Shown piece after piece: positions 34,414-44,376 of a stretch of 64,000 bases of DNA. Under the pieces are notes generated by a model, which saw only the letters and a program-made list of their open reading frames with translations, made no database searches and had not been told where the DNA came from. Each line of letters starts with the position of its first letter. The first letter of the stretch is position 1. This DNA is from Rhodovulum kholense (GTDB taxonomy: Bacteria; Pseudomonadota; Alphaproteobacteria; Rhodobacterales; Rhodobacteraceae): the NCBI RefSeq assembly GCF_003053725.1, contig NZ_QAYC01000002.1, positions 186,001 through 250,000 on the forward strand, written 5' to 3'. Both the position numbers and the translations under genes were made by a program.

Positions 34414-36562
34414 AGTCCATCTCCTCTCTGGAGGCCATTTCCCTGCCGTAGTGGCCGGCAAGGGACAGGATGGCGTCGGTGTCGATAATCAGAGCGATGC
34501 GGCCATCGCCGAGAATGGTTGCGGCGGAAATCCCTTCGATCGCGCCGTAGTTGCCTTCGAGACTTTTGATCACCACCTGCCGCTGGTCCGAGATGTCGTC
34601 GACGGCGAGAGCGACCAGGCCGGATTGCTCGGACCGGATCAGGATCAGTATGTTGTCGGAGGTGATTTCCGCTTCTGTCGGGAAGCCGAGGAGCCTGGCC
34701 AGATTGACGATGGGCACATAGGTGCCGCGGATCGACAGAAGCCGACCGTCCCGACCGAAGGGAAGGATATCCTTGGGCTTGGGGCGGATCGTTTCCACCA
34801 CGCTGGAAAGCGGGGCAACCAGAGTCTCGCCGGCGGCATGGATCACCATGCCGTCCATCACCGCCAGCGTAAGGGGAAGGGCAATCGAGAACTTGGTCCC
34901 CATCCCCTGGCGGCTGCTGATAGAAATCCGGCCACCGAGCGAGGTGATCGCGGTTTTGACCACATCCATGCCGACGCCACGTCCGGACAGATTGGTTACC
35001 TTTTCGGCCGTGGAGAACCCCGCCATGAAGAGCAGGTTGTCGATCTCGGAGTCGGCCATCTTCGCATCGGCCGCGACCATGCCCTGGCTGACAGCTTTCT
35101 CGAGGATTCGTTTCCGGTTGAGACCAGCCCCGTCGTCGGAGATCTCGATCAGCACATCACCCGAACAATGCGCGGCCGAAAGCTTGATTGTGCCTTGCGC
35201 CGGCTTTCCGGCAGCCGCACGCTTCTCGGGACCCTCGATACCGTGATCGACCGCGTTCCGGATCATGTGGGTCAGCGGTTCGGCGAGGCGTTCGACAAGA
35301 GTCTTGTCGATCTCGGTGGCTTCACCCTCGGTGACCAGGGCGACGTCTTTTCCGAGACTGTAGGCCGCCTCGCGGACAATCCGCTGCATGCGCTGGAAGA
35401 GCGGTTTGACCGGTTGCGCGCGGATCGCCATCACGCCTTCCTGCAACTCGCGGGCAAGGTATTGATAGTCGTCGAGATCGCTCATGATGTCGGAATTCGA
35501 CGCCATGCCGGAGGCCACGAGCTTCTGCGTGATGACCGCCTGGTTGATGATAAGTTCGCCCACCGTGTTGATCAGCCGGTCGACCCGTTCCGGGTCGACG
35601 CGAAGCGTGGTCTGGGGGATCGACGCGGCGGGCTTTGCCGCCTTGGATTTCTCGGCCGCAGCCGGCTCGGACGTCGAGGACGTCGCGGCGGCCGGTTCTG
35701 CCGCAGCTTCTTCAGCTGCGACCTGCGGCATGGAAGGGTTTGAGGGTTCGGCAATGGTCATCGGACTGTCCTCGGTTTCGATCCCAGGAAGGTCGAGCAC
35801 CGGACCGGCCGATCCGCCGGAGACCTGTTCGATCTCGCAGATGTCATCGAGGAAGACGAAGGCGTCGCGGATGCTGACCTCTGTCATCGAGCCGGTAAGC
35901 GTCAGTTCCCAGGACAGGTAGCAGCGGTTCGGGTCGAACTCGTCCGACACAGGCAACGCGGAGGCGTCGCAAGAGACATCGAGCTGTCCGAGGCCGACCA
36001 GTTCGGCGAACAGCAGGAAGGGATCGTGGCCATTCCGGAAAAGATCCGCGATCGCGGGCACGCGGATCTTGTACACATCTTCCGCGTCCTCGCCCGGTTC
36101 GTCAAACGACAGTGGCATGAAGGAGACGGCCGTGAATTCGAAGGCTTCGTCAGGCTCGGGCGCCCCCGGCCCGTCTTCTTCGGACCCGGAAAGGCCGACC
36201 AGCAGGTCGATCAGTTCGGCCATCTGCGACGGTTCCTCGTCGCTTTCGGCCTGGGCCAGTTCGACCAGTTCGGCCAGCATGTCGCCCGAGCGCAGGATCG
36301 TCTGCAGGGCATCGGGGTCGAGCACCAGCGAGCCCGAGCGCAGACGGTCGAGAACGGTCTCGAACCGGTGTGCGAATTTCACAAGCGTGTCGAGCGCGAA
36401 GGCACCCGCCGCCCCTTTGATCGAATGGACAGCCCGGAAGATGGCGTGAACCGTCTCCTCGGTGGCGGTGCCTGCTTCCAGCTCGCCGGTGCCTTCCGAG
36501 AGCTGGTCCAGCAGGTCTTCGCACTCGGCGAAGAATGTGGCTTTAAGATCGTCGCGCGACAT
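34388..36562 (-). CDS. cheA: CheA chemotaxis histidine kinase
   Basis: Cytoplasmic kinase of 724 residues with the usual order: HPt P1 (about 1-110, phospho-His in FRAVHSIKGAAGAFA), a P2-like region, a Pro/Ala-rich linker (about 275-320), dimerisation P3, ATPase P4 (HMIRNAVDHGIEGPEKR, SDDGAGLNR, GRGVGMDVV) and CheW-like P5. The P2 region (IRVPAIADLFRNGHDPFLLF) is a domain found in many alphaproteobacterial CheA proteins. It starts 3 bp after the first cheY and overlaps cheW. It phosphorylates the two CheY proteins; CheB seems unable to receive phosphate. Confidence 0.96.
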   Translation of the reverse strand: MSRDDLKATFFAECEDLLDQLSEGTGELEAGTATEETVHAIFRAVHSIKGAAGAFALDTLVKFAHRFETVLDRLRSGSLVLDPDALQTILRSGDMLAELVELAQAESDEEPSQMAELIDLLVGLSGSEEDGPGAPEPDEAFEFTAVSFMPLSFDEPGEDAEDVYKIRVPAIADLFRNGHDPFLLFAELVGLGQLDVSCDASALPVSDEFDPNRCYLSWELTLTGSMTEVSIRDAFVFLDDICEIEQVSGGSAGPVLDLPGIETEDSPMTIAEPSNPSMPQVAAEEAAAEPAAATSSTSEPAAAEKSKAAKPAASIPQTTLRVDPERVDRLINTVGELIINQAVITQKLVASGMASNSDIMSDLDDYQYLARELQEGVMAIRAQPVKPLFQRMQRIVREAAYSLGKDVALVTEGEATEIDKTLVERLAEPLTHMIRNAVDHGIEGPEKRAAAGKPAQGTIKLSAAHCSGDVLIEISDDGAGLNRKRILEKAVSQGMVAADAKMADSEIDNLLFMAGFSTAEKVTNLSGRGVGMDVVKTAITSLGGRISISSRQGMGTKFSIALPLTLAVMDGMVIHAAGETLVAPLSSVVETIRPKPKDILPFGRDGRLLSIRGTYVPIVNLARLLGFPTEAEITSDNILILIRSEQSGLVALAVDDISDQRQVVIKSLEGNYGAIEGISAATILGDGRIALIIDTDAILSLAGHYGREMASREEMDYAQTATMG

Positions 36563-36565
36563 GGC

Positions 36566-36934
36566 TCAGCGCGCCCCCGTGACGCGGCGGATCACGCTGA
36601 TCAGGCCTTCGTCCTGGAACGGCTTGACGATCCAGCCGGTCGCACCGGCGGCGCGGGCGCGTTCCTTCATCGCGGCACCGCTTTCGGTTGTCAGCACCAG
36701 AATCGGCACACGGGCGTTGGTGCCGCCGCCGCGGATGTGCTCGATCACGCCGAACCCGTCCATCTTGGGCATGTTGATATCGGTGATGACCGCGTCGTAG
36801 CGGTCCTTCACGAACTCGTCGACACCGGCCTGCCCGTCATTCGCCGTGGTGACAGCGAAGCCCGCCGAACTCAGCGTCTCCCGTACCATCTCGCGGATCG
36901 TGAGCGAGTCGTCGATGGCAAGGATATTGATCAT
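36566..36934 (-). CDS. cheY: CheY-type response regulator (first)
   Basis: Single receiver domain of 122 residues with D8-D9, phospho-acceptor D52 (TDINMPKMDG), T82-T83 (LVLTTES) and K104 (IVKPF). LTTESGAAMKERARAAGATGWIVKPF is the classic CheY pattern. It overlaps the STAS gene by 4 bp and precedes cheA by 3 bp. Confidence 0.95.
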   Translation of the reverse strand: MINILAIDDSLTIREMVRETLSSAGFAVTTANDGQAGVDEFVKDRYDAVITDINMPKMDGFGVIEHIRGGGTNARVPILVLTTESGAAMKERARAAGATGWIVKPFQDEGLISVIRRVTGAR

Positions 36935-37224
36935 TGCTGGACCTCCGCTGTGCCAAGGATCAAGTCATGCAGGCCGAGAAGGCTCAGTCCTTCGGAAAAG
37001 GCCGGCGAGGCGTCGGCGACCGAGAAGGTCCCGCCACCGGATTCGACATGTCGTCTGAGAAAAAGAAGAAGCTGGGCCGAAAGCGCGCTCTGGGCCGGGG
37101 CCTCGGCCGCCTGAACCCGGATTTCCTTCGGGGCCGCCTCAAGGACGGATTTCACGACACCACCGGCATCTTCGGACCAGGCCGGGTCGGTGATGTCGAG
37201 GTCATACTGGCATTCGGGTTCCAT
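36931..37224 (-). CDS. STAS-domain protein, first gene of the che operon
   Basis: Protein of 97 residues with the fold pattern of an anti-anti-sigma (STAS) domain, a type often found at the head of alphaproteobacterial che operons. I choose ATG 37224 because CGAGGGATC precedes it; an in-frame ATG 39 bp upstream has no support. The conserved-Ser region of true antagonists (usually D-S-S-G) is not obvious here (SAQLLLFLRRHVESGG), so control by phosphorylation is doubtful. Role in chemotaxis is unproven. Confidence 0.75.
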   Translation of the reverse strand: MEPECQYDLDITDPAWSEDAGGVVKSVLEAAPKEIRVQAAEAPAQSALSAQLLLFLRRHVESGGGTFSVADASPAFSEGLSLLGLHDLILGTAEVQQ

Positions 37225-37517
37225 TCCGATCCCTCGAGTTCCTGCAACGTACGCTCTGCTCAAGATTGAATAACCCTGCGGAGCCTAAGAAGTGGTGAAT
37301 GGCAGACGTCAGGATTGAGTGGCCTGTCGTCGCGAACGCCCTGCCGTCGGCTCGGGCCGACAGACAGGCGGCACTGGCCGGATTTCTTCCGGAGCGCGTC
37401 GACGCCCGCGTATGGCGAGTAGAATCGTCGAAAATTGGCCGTAACGGCGGCGGGTTTGGGCAAGGCTTCGGGCGACGGGTCGCGACGAACCCGGAGTCGG
37501 TCCCGTCTGGTCCCGGA

Positions 37518-38396
37518 TCAGAGCGGGATCACATCCACCCGGTGTTCGGTGCGGTGCGACCCCGAGGTGCGCGACGAGCCCTTGACCGGCGCCACATCGG
37601 CATAATCGCGCCCGACCGCGATTGCGATGTGATCGGCGCCGACGAGCATGTCGTTGGTCGGATCGATCTCGACCCAGCCGGTCTCCATCCCGCACCAGGC
37701 ACGCACCCAGGCATGCATCGCATCGGCCCCTTCCAGACGCGGCTGACCGGGTGGCGGCACGGTCCGGAGAAACCCGCTGACATAGCCTGCGGGAATGCCG
37801 ACGGAACGCAGCGCCGCGATGGTGACCTGACTGATGTCCTGACAGACGCCACGCCGGTTCTGGAACGCCTCGATCGGCGTGGTCGAGACCTCGGTCGCCC
37901 CCGGATCGAAGTCGAACCGGTCATGAATCGCATGGGATACCGCCTGCAGGGCCGCCATGACCGACATGCCGGGCGCGGTCACCTCTTCGGCGAAGGCGGC
38001 GATTTCGGGCTCATGCCGGATGCGTTCGGACTCGCCCAGAAAGTGATGAGGCGACATCGGGGTGATGCTCTGGATCCCCTGTATCTCGGCCCGAAGCGCC
38101 GCCAGCCCGCAAGAGAGATCCAGCGTCGTGCCGCGTGGAATGCGCCGAACCCGGCCCGAAAAGCGGAACAGGAACTCGGTCTTGCCCGCGTCATGGGCAA
38201 TCTCGGTCGTGGCATTGCCGAAGAAATCGACCCCGTCGCGGCGGAAATCCGGAACCGGGTCGGTCGAGACCTGCCCCGTGATCAGCGTCTGCTCGCCATT
38301 GGTCAGCGGCAGCATGCGCAAGAGCGTCCGCGTCGAGGCGGCCGGGCTGTCGTAGAGATAGCCGATTTCGAGGCGGATGTCGTATTCGATCGACAC
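37518..38396 (-). CDS. Transglutaminase-like protein (small)
   Basis: Protein of 292 residues with an N-terminal beta domain (bacterial transglutaminase-like N-terminal region, about 1-90) and a transglutaminase/papain-like core. The triad is visible: Cys in RRGVCQDISQ, His in ADAMHAWVRAW, Asp in WVEIDPTNDM. These enzymes of the COG1305 type are predicted peptidases or amide-bond-forming enzymes. It follows the ATP-grasp/alpha-E gene by about 20 bp on the same strand, forming a three-gene unit with the large transglutaminase gene. Substrate unknown. The usual proteasome-like protease gene of such clusters is not seen here. Confidence 0.85.
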   Translation of the reverse strand: MSIEYDIRLEIGYLYDSPAASTRTLLRMLPLTNGEQTLITGQVSTDPVPDFRRDGVDFFGNATTEIAHDAGKTEFLFRFSGRVRRIPRGTTLDLSCGLAALRAEIQGIQSITPMSPHHFLGESERIRHEPEIAAFAEEVTAPGMSVMAALQAVSHAIHDRFDFDPGATEVSTTPIEAFQNRRGVCQDISQVTIAALRSVGIPAGYVSGFLRTVPPPGQPRLEGADAMHAWVRAWCGMETGWVEIDPTNDMLVGADHIAIAVGRDYADVAPVKGSSRTSGSHRTEHRVDVIPL

Positions 38397-38415
38397 GCGG
38401 GGGCCCTCCCGGAGC

Positions 38416-40818
38416 TCAGCTCAGATAGCGCTGGGTCAGCAGCGTCGAGATTTCGCGGATTTCGCCCTGCAGCCCGAAAAGCCGTTCGGTTGTAATATCT
38501 TCGGGCACCGCCACCGACAGTTCGGTATGCAGAAGCAGGATCGCGCGGGCGAGGTCGGACATCGGATCGGCGGCAGCATTCTGCGTCAGCAGCCGGTCCT
38601 GGTCGCGCAGCATGTCGATCTGGAAGAAGATCGACCGCGGATTGCCCACGTCGAGTGCCAGAAGGTCGATCACGCTGCTGCGGCTGGTATGCACGGAATA
38701 CCGGCGGCGATGGGTCATCACGCTGTCGCCGACCTCGATCGCCACGTCGAATCCGCCGCCGGGCTGGGCGGGATCGGCGAAGGCCGCCAAAAGCGAAATG
38801 GTCTGGTCGGCCCGCTCCAGCGCGCGCCCCATGGTCAGGAACCGCCAGCCGGACGAGCGGTACATGTTCTCATGCACGAGCCCCGAGAACCCGGCCAGCT
38901 TGCGCAACAGTTCTCCCATCGCCTTGACCGCCTGATCGCCCGGATGCACCCGGCTGAAATGCCCCCGCGCGGTGAAGGCCAGATCGGTCAGCGCTTGCCA
39001 GCCATCGGTCGAAAACCGGTCGCGGACCTTCCCGGCGCAGCCCTGGGCGGCATCGAAAAGCTCCAGCACCACGGCAGGCACCGGTTCGTCGATATCGACG
39101 CCGAATCCTTCGATGAAAGCGCCCAGACGTGCCACCAGCGGCAGAGACGGGTCGCCGCTTTCCGACAGCCGCAGGTGATAGGCGCGCAGTTCGCGCACCC
39201 GCGCCTCGGCCCGTTCGACATAGCGCCCGAGCCAGAAAAGGTTGTCGGCGGCACGGCTTGGCAGCAGCCCAGGCCCGCGCCGGATGAACGGCCCCTCGGG
39301 CTCGCCGGTCAGCGTTTCGGGCTCGACCGGTCGGTCTCCGACCACCCAGACATCGGCGACCGAGCCGCCGTTCTTCATCGACAGCGCGGTCGGATCTCCC
39401 GACCGCCCGATCCTTGCATAGCCGCCGGGCATCACTGTCCAGCCCCGCGGCGTGCGGGTGGCGAAGACCCGGATCAGCGCCGGCCGCGGCAGAAGCTGGC
39501 CGTCGATCATCGCGGGCGTGGTCGACAGCGTCACCGCCTCCTGCCCCACCAGATTGGGGCCGTCGCGGTCCAGCCATTCGCCGATCGGGTGCCGCGCGGT
39601 CCCGCGGAAATCGCCGCCAAGCGCGGTCAGGGCATCGACCTCGAAGGGCAGGTCCGACGACAGCGCCCGGCCGATCATCATCCGGTGCAAGTTCTCGTAG
39701 ACATAGTCCCTTTCCAGATCCTGCCCGCACCACCAGGTGGCGATGTTGGGCAGCTTCAGCGGCTCGCCCATCAGTTTTTCGCAGATCCTCGGCAGGAAGG
39801 CCATCAGCGCCCGGGCCTCCAGCACGCCCGAGCCCAGACAGTTCAGCATGGTGACATCCTGCGCGCGCAGCGCCGCCACCATGCCCGGCGTGCCCAGCGC
39901 CGAGTTCTCGTCGAGTTCCAGCGGGTCGGCAAAGCGCGAATCGAGCCGCCGCCACAACACGCTGACCGGCTGCGGGCCATGGATCGTGCGCACCATCAGC
40001 CGCCCGCGCTCGACCTTCAGATCCTCGCATTCCAGCAACAGCAAGCCCAGATAACGCGCGATATAGGCATGTTCGAAATAGGTGTCGGAATGATGTCCGG
40101 GCGTCAGGATCGCGACCTTGCCATCCCCGCCCGCATTCAGCGCGGTCATCGCGCCGCGATGGGCGCGGAAGAACCCGGCCAGCCGTTCGACATTGGACGT
40201 GGGGAAGAGGTCCTGGAACACCCGGCTGGTCGCCATCCGGTTTTCCAGCGCGAAGCCCGAACCCGAGGGCGCCTGGGTGCGGTCGCCCAGCACCAGCCAG
40301 GACCCGTCCGGCGACCGCCCGACCTCGAAGGCCAGGAAATGCAGGAAATGCCCCGAGCGCGGCCGGATCCCCACCATCGGGCGCAGCCATTCGGGATTGC
40401 GCGCGATCAGCTCGGCCGGCAAGAGCCCGTTCGCCACCAGATCGCCCATCCCGTAGAGATCGGCCATCACCTTTTCCAGAAGCTCGGCCCGCTGCACGAT
40501 GCCCTCGGCCAGCTCGCGCCATTCCTCCTCGGCGATGACCACCGGCACATGCGACAGCGGCCAGTCGCGCAGCGCTGACCCGCTCTGGGTGTGCTGTCGG
40601 TAATAGACGCCCGCGTCATGCAGGTACTGATCGCCCCGCGCGAAACGCTCGGCCATCTCTTCGGGGCTTTGCCGCGCCAGAAGGTCGATCAGCGGCTGCC
40701 AGACCGGGCGCAGGCTGCCGTCGGGGCGCAGCAACTCGTCGGCCACGCCGCTGGGCGGGCTGTAGCCCTGCAAAAGCGCATGAACCGGATCCTCGGCGAT
40801 GTCGTCGGGCGAAGTCAT
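38416..40818 (-). CDS. Circularly permuted ATP-grasp / alpha-E fusion protein
   Basis: Protein of 800 residues. The N-terminal ~480 residues are the circularly permuted ATP-grasp domain (DUF404/DUF407), with GIRPRSGHFLHFLAFEVGRS, VLGDRTQAPSGSGFALENR and LPNIATWWCGQ. The remainder is the all-helical alpha-E domain (DUF403), with RAADNLFWLGRYVERAEARV and RALERADQTISLL. In many bacteria these are two genes; here they are joined. The ATP-grasp is predicted to make peptide-like amide bonds. It lies 1 bp from the large transglutaminase gene, so they are co-expressed. Biological product unknown. Confidence 0.88.
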   Translation of the reverse strand: MTSPDDIAEDPVHALLQGYSPPSGVADELLRPDGSLRPVWQPLIDLLARQSPEEMAERFARGDQYLHDAGVYYRQHTQSGSALRDWPLSHVPVVIAEEEWRELAEGIVQRAELLEKVMADLYGMGDLVANGLLPAELIARNPEWLRPMVGIRPRSGHFLHFLAFEVGRSPDGSWLVLGDRTQAPSGSGFALENRMATSRVFQDLFPTSNVERLAGFFRAHRGAMTALNAGGDGKVAILTPGHHSDTYFEHAYIARYLGLLLLECEDLKVERGRLMVRTIHGPQPVSVLWRRLDSRFADPLELDENSALGTPGMVAALRAQDVTMLNCLGSGVLEARALMAFLPRICEKLMGEPLKLPNIATWWCGQDLERDYVYENLHRMMIGRALSSDLPFEVDALTALGGDFRGTARHPIGEWLDRDGPNLVGQEAVTLSTTPAMIDGQLLPRPALIRVFATRTPRGWTVMPGGYARIGRSGDPTALSMKNGGSVADVWVVGDRPVEPETLTGEPEGPFIRRGPGLLPSRAADNLFWLGRYVERAEARVRELRAYHLRLSESGDPSLPLVARLGAFIEGFGVDIDEPVPAVVLELFDAAQGCAGKVRDRFSTDGWQALTDLAFTARGHFSRVHPGDQAVKAMGELLRKLAGFSGLVHENMYRSSGWRFLTMGRALERADQTISLLAAFADPAQPGGGFDVAIEVGDSVMTHRRRYSVHTSRSSVIDLLALDVGNPRSIFFQIDMLRDQDRLLTQNAAADPMSDLARAILLLHTELSVAVPEDITTERLFGLQGEIREISTLLTQRYLS

Positions 40819-40819
40819 A

Positions 40820-43800
40820 TCATATCCCGGGTGGGCGGCGCAGATCGAGGGTCATCGGAAATTCGGGATGCGGGACCTCGAGCGGGGGCCGGTAGGCGCC
40901 GGCATGATGCCCCATCTTCTCGAACCGCGCGAGCCGTCGTGCCTCGGCCTCGTTGGCATTGACCGGGAAGGTCTCGTAGTTGCGCCCGCCCGGATGGGCC
41001 ACGTGATAGGTGCAGCCGCCCAGCGCCCGGCCCGACCAGGTGTCGTAGATGTCGAAGGTCAGCGGCGCGTTGACCGGCAGCACCGGGTGCAGCGCCTCGG
41101 CCGGTTGCCAGGCCTTGAAGCGCACGCCCCCGACCCGCACACCACTGGTCCCGGTCTCGGTCAGGGGCACGGTGCGGCTGTTGCAGGTGACCGCATAGCG
41201 GCCCGGATTCAGCGTGGTCAGCTTGACCTGCATCCGCTCGACCGAGCTGTCGGTATAGCGCACCGTGCCGCCGATGGCGCCGCGTTCGCCCAGAACATGC
41301 CACGGCTCCAGCGCCTGACGCAGTTCCAGATGCACGCCCTCGTACTCGACCTCGCCGCAGAACGGAAAGCGGAACTCGGCCTGGGCCTCGTACCAGTCGG
41401 GGCGGAAGGCAAAGCCATGGTCCTGCAGGTCGCGCAAAACGTCCATGAAATCGGTCCAGACGAAATGCGGCAGCATGAAACGGTCATGCAGCGCGGTGCC
41501 CCAGCGCACCGGATTGCCCTTGACGGGATCGGCCCAGAGCCGCGACAGGATCGCCCGGATCAGCACCTGCTGGGCAAGGCTCATGCGCGCGTCGGGCGGC
41601 ATCTCGAAGCCGCGGAATTCCACCAGCCCCAGCCGTCCGGTCGGCCCGTCGGGCGAGAAAAGCTTGTCGATGCAGATCTCGGAGCGGTGGGTGTTGCCTG
41701 TCACGTCGATCAGGATGTTGCGCAGCAGCCGGTCCACCAGCCAGGGCGGCGGCGCGGCGCCTTCGCCCGGATCGGGAAACTGGCTCAGCGCGATTTCCAG
41801 CTCGTAAAGGCTGTCATGGCGGGCCTCGTCGATCCGGGGCGCCTGACTGGTCGGACCGATGAAAAGCCCCGAAAAGAGGTAGGACAGGCTGGGATGCCGC
41901 TGCCAGTAGAGGATCAGCGAACGCATCAGATCGGGCCGCCTGAGGAAGGGCGACTCCATCGGCGTGGCGCCGCCCACGACGACGTGGTTGCCGCCGCCCG
42001 TGCCGCAATGCTTGCCGTCGATCATGAACTTGTCGGCGCCCAGCCGGGTCTGCCGCGCCTCTTCATAGACCCCGAAGGTGATGTCCTTGCAGTCCTCCCA
42101 GCTTTGCGCGGGATGGACGTTGACCTCAAGCACGCCCGGATCGGGCGCGACCCGGATCACGTTCAGCCGGGAATCGTGGGGCGGCGTGTAGCCCTCGACA
42201 TGGATCGGCAGGCCCAGCGCCTCGGCGGTCTCTTCGGCGGCAGACAGCAGGTCGAGATAATCCTCGAGCCGCTCGACTGGCGGCATGAAGAGGCAAAGCC
42301 GCCCGTCACGCGGCTCGACCGCGATGGCGGTGCGCACCGCGCTGCCCGCCGGATCGACGCCCTGTTCCATCACCCGCTGGCGCGGCCCCGCGTCTTTCGG
42401 CTCGGACACCGGCTGCGACCGCCCCGGCGTGGTCTCGGGCATCTCGCGCGCCTCGTCCTCGGCGGCGATGCGTTCGAATTCCTCCATCAGCGCGCGGCGG
42501 CGATCCTCGCGGGCGGCGTGGAAATCGGGCAGCGGCCCGACCGCGACCGAGGTATCGGCCGGGTAGACATAAGGGTAGGCCGAGGGCGGCACGAAGGGCA
42601 GCGCCCCCAGCGGCAGGCGAAAGCCCACGGGGCTGTCGCCGGGCACGAGGAACAGATGCCCGCGACGGGTCTTCCAGTGTTCCGACCGCCAGCGCGCCCC
42701 GGCCGCCTTCGACTGCCAGCGCTGAACCGGCAGGATGAAGCCCGCGGGCCTGTCGAGCCCGCGATTGAAGACCCGCGCGATACGGGCGCGCGTCTCGGGG
42801 TCTTTCAGCTTGGAATCCTCGGGCGTGACATTGACCGGCAGGTCGGCCTCCTTGAGGATCCATTCCACCGGGTCCTCATAGGCGGCATGGACATAGTCCG
42901 CGCCCACGCCGATGGCATCGGCAAAGCCCGACAGGAACCGGTCGGCATCCTCGGCGGTCGCCCCGGTCTGCCCCTCTTCGGCGATCAATTCGGGGTTCTT
43001 CCAGACAGGCCGCCCGTCGCGGCGCCAGTACAGCGAGAAGGTCCAGCGCGGCAGGGTCTCGCCCGGATACCACTTGCCCTGGCCGTAATGCAGAAATCCC
43101 CCGGGCGCGAAGCGGTCCCGCAGCCGCCGGATCAACCGGTCCGCAAGCCCACGCTTCATCGGGCCGACGGCGCCGGTGTTCCATTCGTCGGCCTCGAAAT
43201 CGTCGATCGAGACGAAGGTCGGCTCGCCGCCCATGGTCAGCCGCATGTCCTGCGCCGCGATCTGCGCATCGACCTTGTGGCCGAGCGCATCCAGAGCCGA
43301 CCAGGCCTCTTCGGGGAAGGGCTTGGTGATGCGGGGATGCTCGGCGGTGCGGTGCACCTCCATATGGAAGTGGAAATCGACCTCGGCCGGGCTGGCCATG
43401 CCGCTGATCGGCGCGGCGTTGCGATAGTGCGGGGTCGCGGCCAGCGGGATGTGGCTTTCGCCGGTCAGCAGCCCGCTGGTCGGGTCGAGCCCGATCCAGC
43501 CCGCGCCGGGCAGGAACACCTCGCACCAGGCGTGCAGGTCGGTAAAGTCGTGATCGGTGCCCGCAGGCCCATCGAGCGCCACCAGATCGGGTTTCAGCTG
43601 GATCAGGTAGCCCGAGACGAAGCGCGCGGCAAAGCCCAGATGGCGCAGCACCTGCACCAGAAGCCAGCTTGTGTCGCGGCAGGACCCCGAATGCAGCCGC
43701 AGAGTGTCATCGGGGGTCTGCACCCCGGGCTCCATCCGGATCAGGTAGTCGATCTCGCGTTCGAGCCGGGCGTTCAGCCCGACCAGGAAATCGACCGTGC

Positions 43801-44218
43801 GGGTCGCATCGCGCGGGATCGTCGCGAGGAAGGCCGCCAGGGCCTCGCCCGCGGGCTCGGGTCGGCGGTAGATCGACAGATCTTCGGTCAGCTCGGCCGG
43901 ATAGTCGAAGGGCCAGTTTTCGGCGGTCTCGTCGACGAAGAAGTCGAACGGGTTGTAGACCGTCATGTCGGCGACCAGATCGACCTCGATCTTCAGCTCG
44001 CGCACCGGCTCGGGAAAGACGAAGCGCGACAGCCAGTTGCCGTAAGGATCCTGCTGGTGGTTCACGAAATGCCCGCCGGGCGAGACCTTCAGCGAATGCG
44101 AGATGACCCGGGTCCGGCTGTGCGGCGCGGGGCGCAGGCGGATCACCTGCGGGCCGAGGCTGACAGGGCGGTCATAGCGGTAATGGGTCAGGTGCCGGAT
44201 GGTCGCGGTGATCGCCAT
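40820..44218 (-). CDS. Large transglutaminase-like protein with DUF2126 domain
   Basis: Protein of 1132 residues. The N-terminal ~280 residues carry a transglutaminase-like core with Cys in [20 protein letters not shown], His in [11 protein letters not shown] and Asp in [10 protein letters not shown]. The rest is DUF2126, with [18 protein letters not shown] then [15 protein letters not shown]. It is the first gene of the three-gene transglutaminase/ATP-grasp unit, and no signal peptide is apparent, so it likely acts in the cytoplasm. Length is normal for the family. The unit is predicted to build or process an unknown peptide or protein tag. Confidence 0.88.
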   Translation of the reverse strand: MAITATIRHLTHYRYDRPVSLGPQVIRLRPAPHSRTRVISHSLKVSPGGHFVNHQQDPYGNWLSRFVFPEPVRELKIEVDLVADMTVYNPFDFFVDETAENWPFDYPAELTEDLSIYRRPEPAGEALAAFLATIPRDATRTVDFLVGLNARLEREIDYLIRMEPGVQTPDDTLRLHSGSCRDTSWLLVQVLRHLGFAARFVSGYLIQLKPDLVALDGPAGTDHDFTDLHAWCEVFLPGAGWIGLDPTSGLLTGESHIPLAATPHYRNAAPISGMASPAEVDFHFHMEVHRTAEHPRITKPFPEEAWSALDALGHKVDAQIAAQDMRLTMGGEPTFVSIDDFEADEWNTGAVGPMKRGLADRLIRRLRDRFAPGGFLHYGQGKWYPGETLPRWTFSLYWRRDGRPVWKNPELIAEEGQTGATAEDADRFLSGFADAIGVGADYVHAAYEDPVEWILKEADLPVNVTPEDSKLKDPETRARIARVFNRGLDRPAGFILPVQRWQSKAAGARWRSEHWKTRRGHLFLVPGDSPVGFRLPLGALPFVPPSAYPYVYPADTSVAVGPLPDFHAAREDRRRALMEEFERIAAEDEAREMPETTPGRSQPVSEPKDAGPRQRVMEQGVDPAGSAVRTAIAVEPRDGRLCLFMPPVERLEDYLDLLSAAEETAEALGLPIHVEGYTPPHDSRLNVIRVAPDPGVLEVNVHPAQSWEDCKDITFGVYEEARQTRLGADKFMIDGKHCGTGGGNHVVVGGATPMESPFLRRPDLMRSLILYWQRHPSLSYLFSGLFIGPTSQAPRIDEARHDSLYELEIALSQFPDPGEGAAPPPWLVDRLLRNILIDVTGNTHRSEICIDKLFSPDGPTGRLGLVEFRGFEMPPDARMSLAQQVLIRAILSRLWADPVKGNPVRWGTALHDRFMLPHFVWTDFMDVLRDLQDHGFAFRPDWYEAQAEFRFPFCGEVEYEGVHLELRQALEPWHVLGERGAIGGTVRYTDSSVERMQVKLTTLNPGRYAVTCNSRTVPLTETGTSGVRVGGVRFKAWQPAEALHPVLPVNAPLTFDIYDTWSGRALGGCTYHVAHPGGRNYETFPVNANEAEARRLARFEKMGHHAGAYRPPLEVPHPEFPMTLDLRRPPGI

Positions 44219-44376
44219 GAAGGATCCAAACGTTAACGGTACTGTCCGGCAGCAAAGACGGTTTTATCCGTCCTGTAAACACAGGCGCTCGCCCCGGGGG
44301 TCTCGGGGGACCGCCCCGCAGTACCCTTCGGGGGCGGCGCCGTCTTGCCAAGCTGTCTTTTCGGACGGGGAGCGGC

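Noticed and set aside
40799-44236. A long plus-strand open frame opposite the DUF2126 gene
   Set aside because: Composition is rich in Arg, Gly, His and Gln with no domain; the opposite strand encodes full family motifs. Similar antisense frames at 14320-16431 and 38377-40578 were rejected for the same reason.
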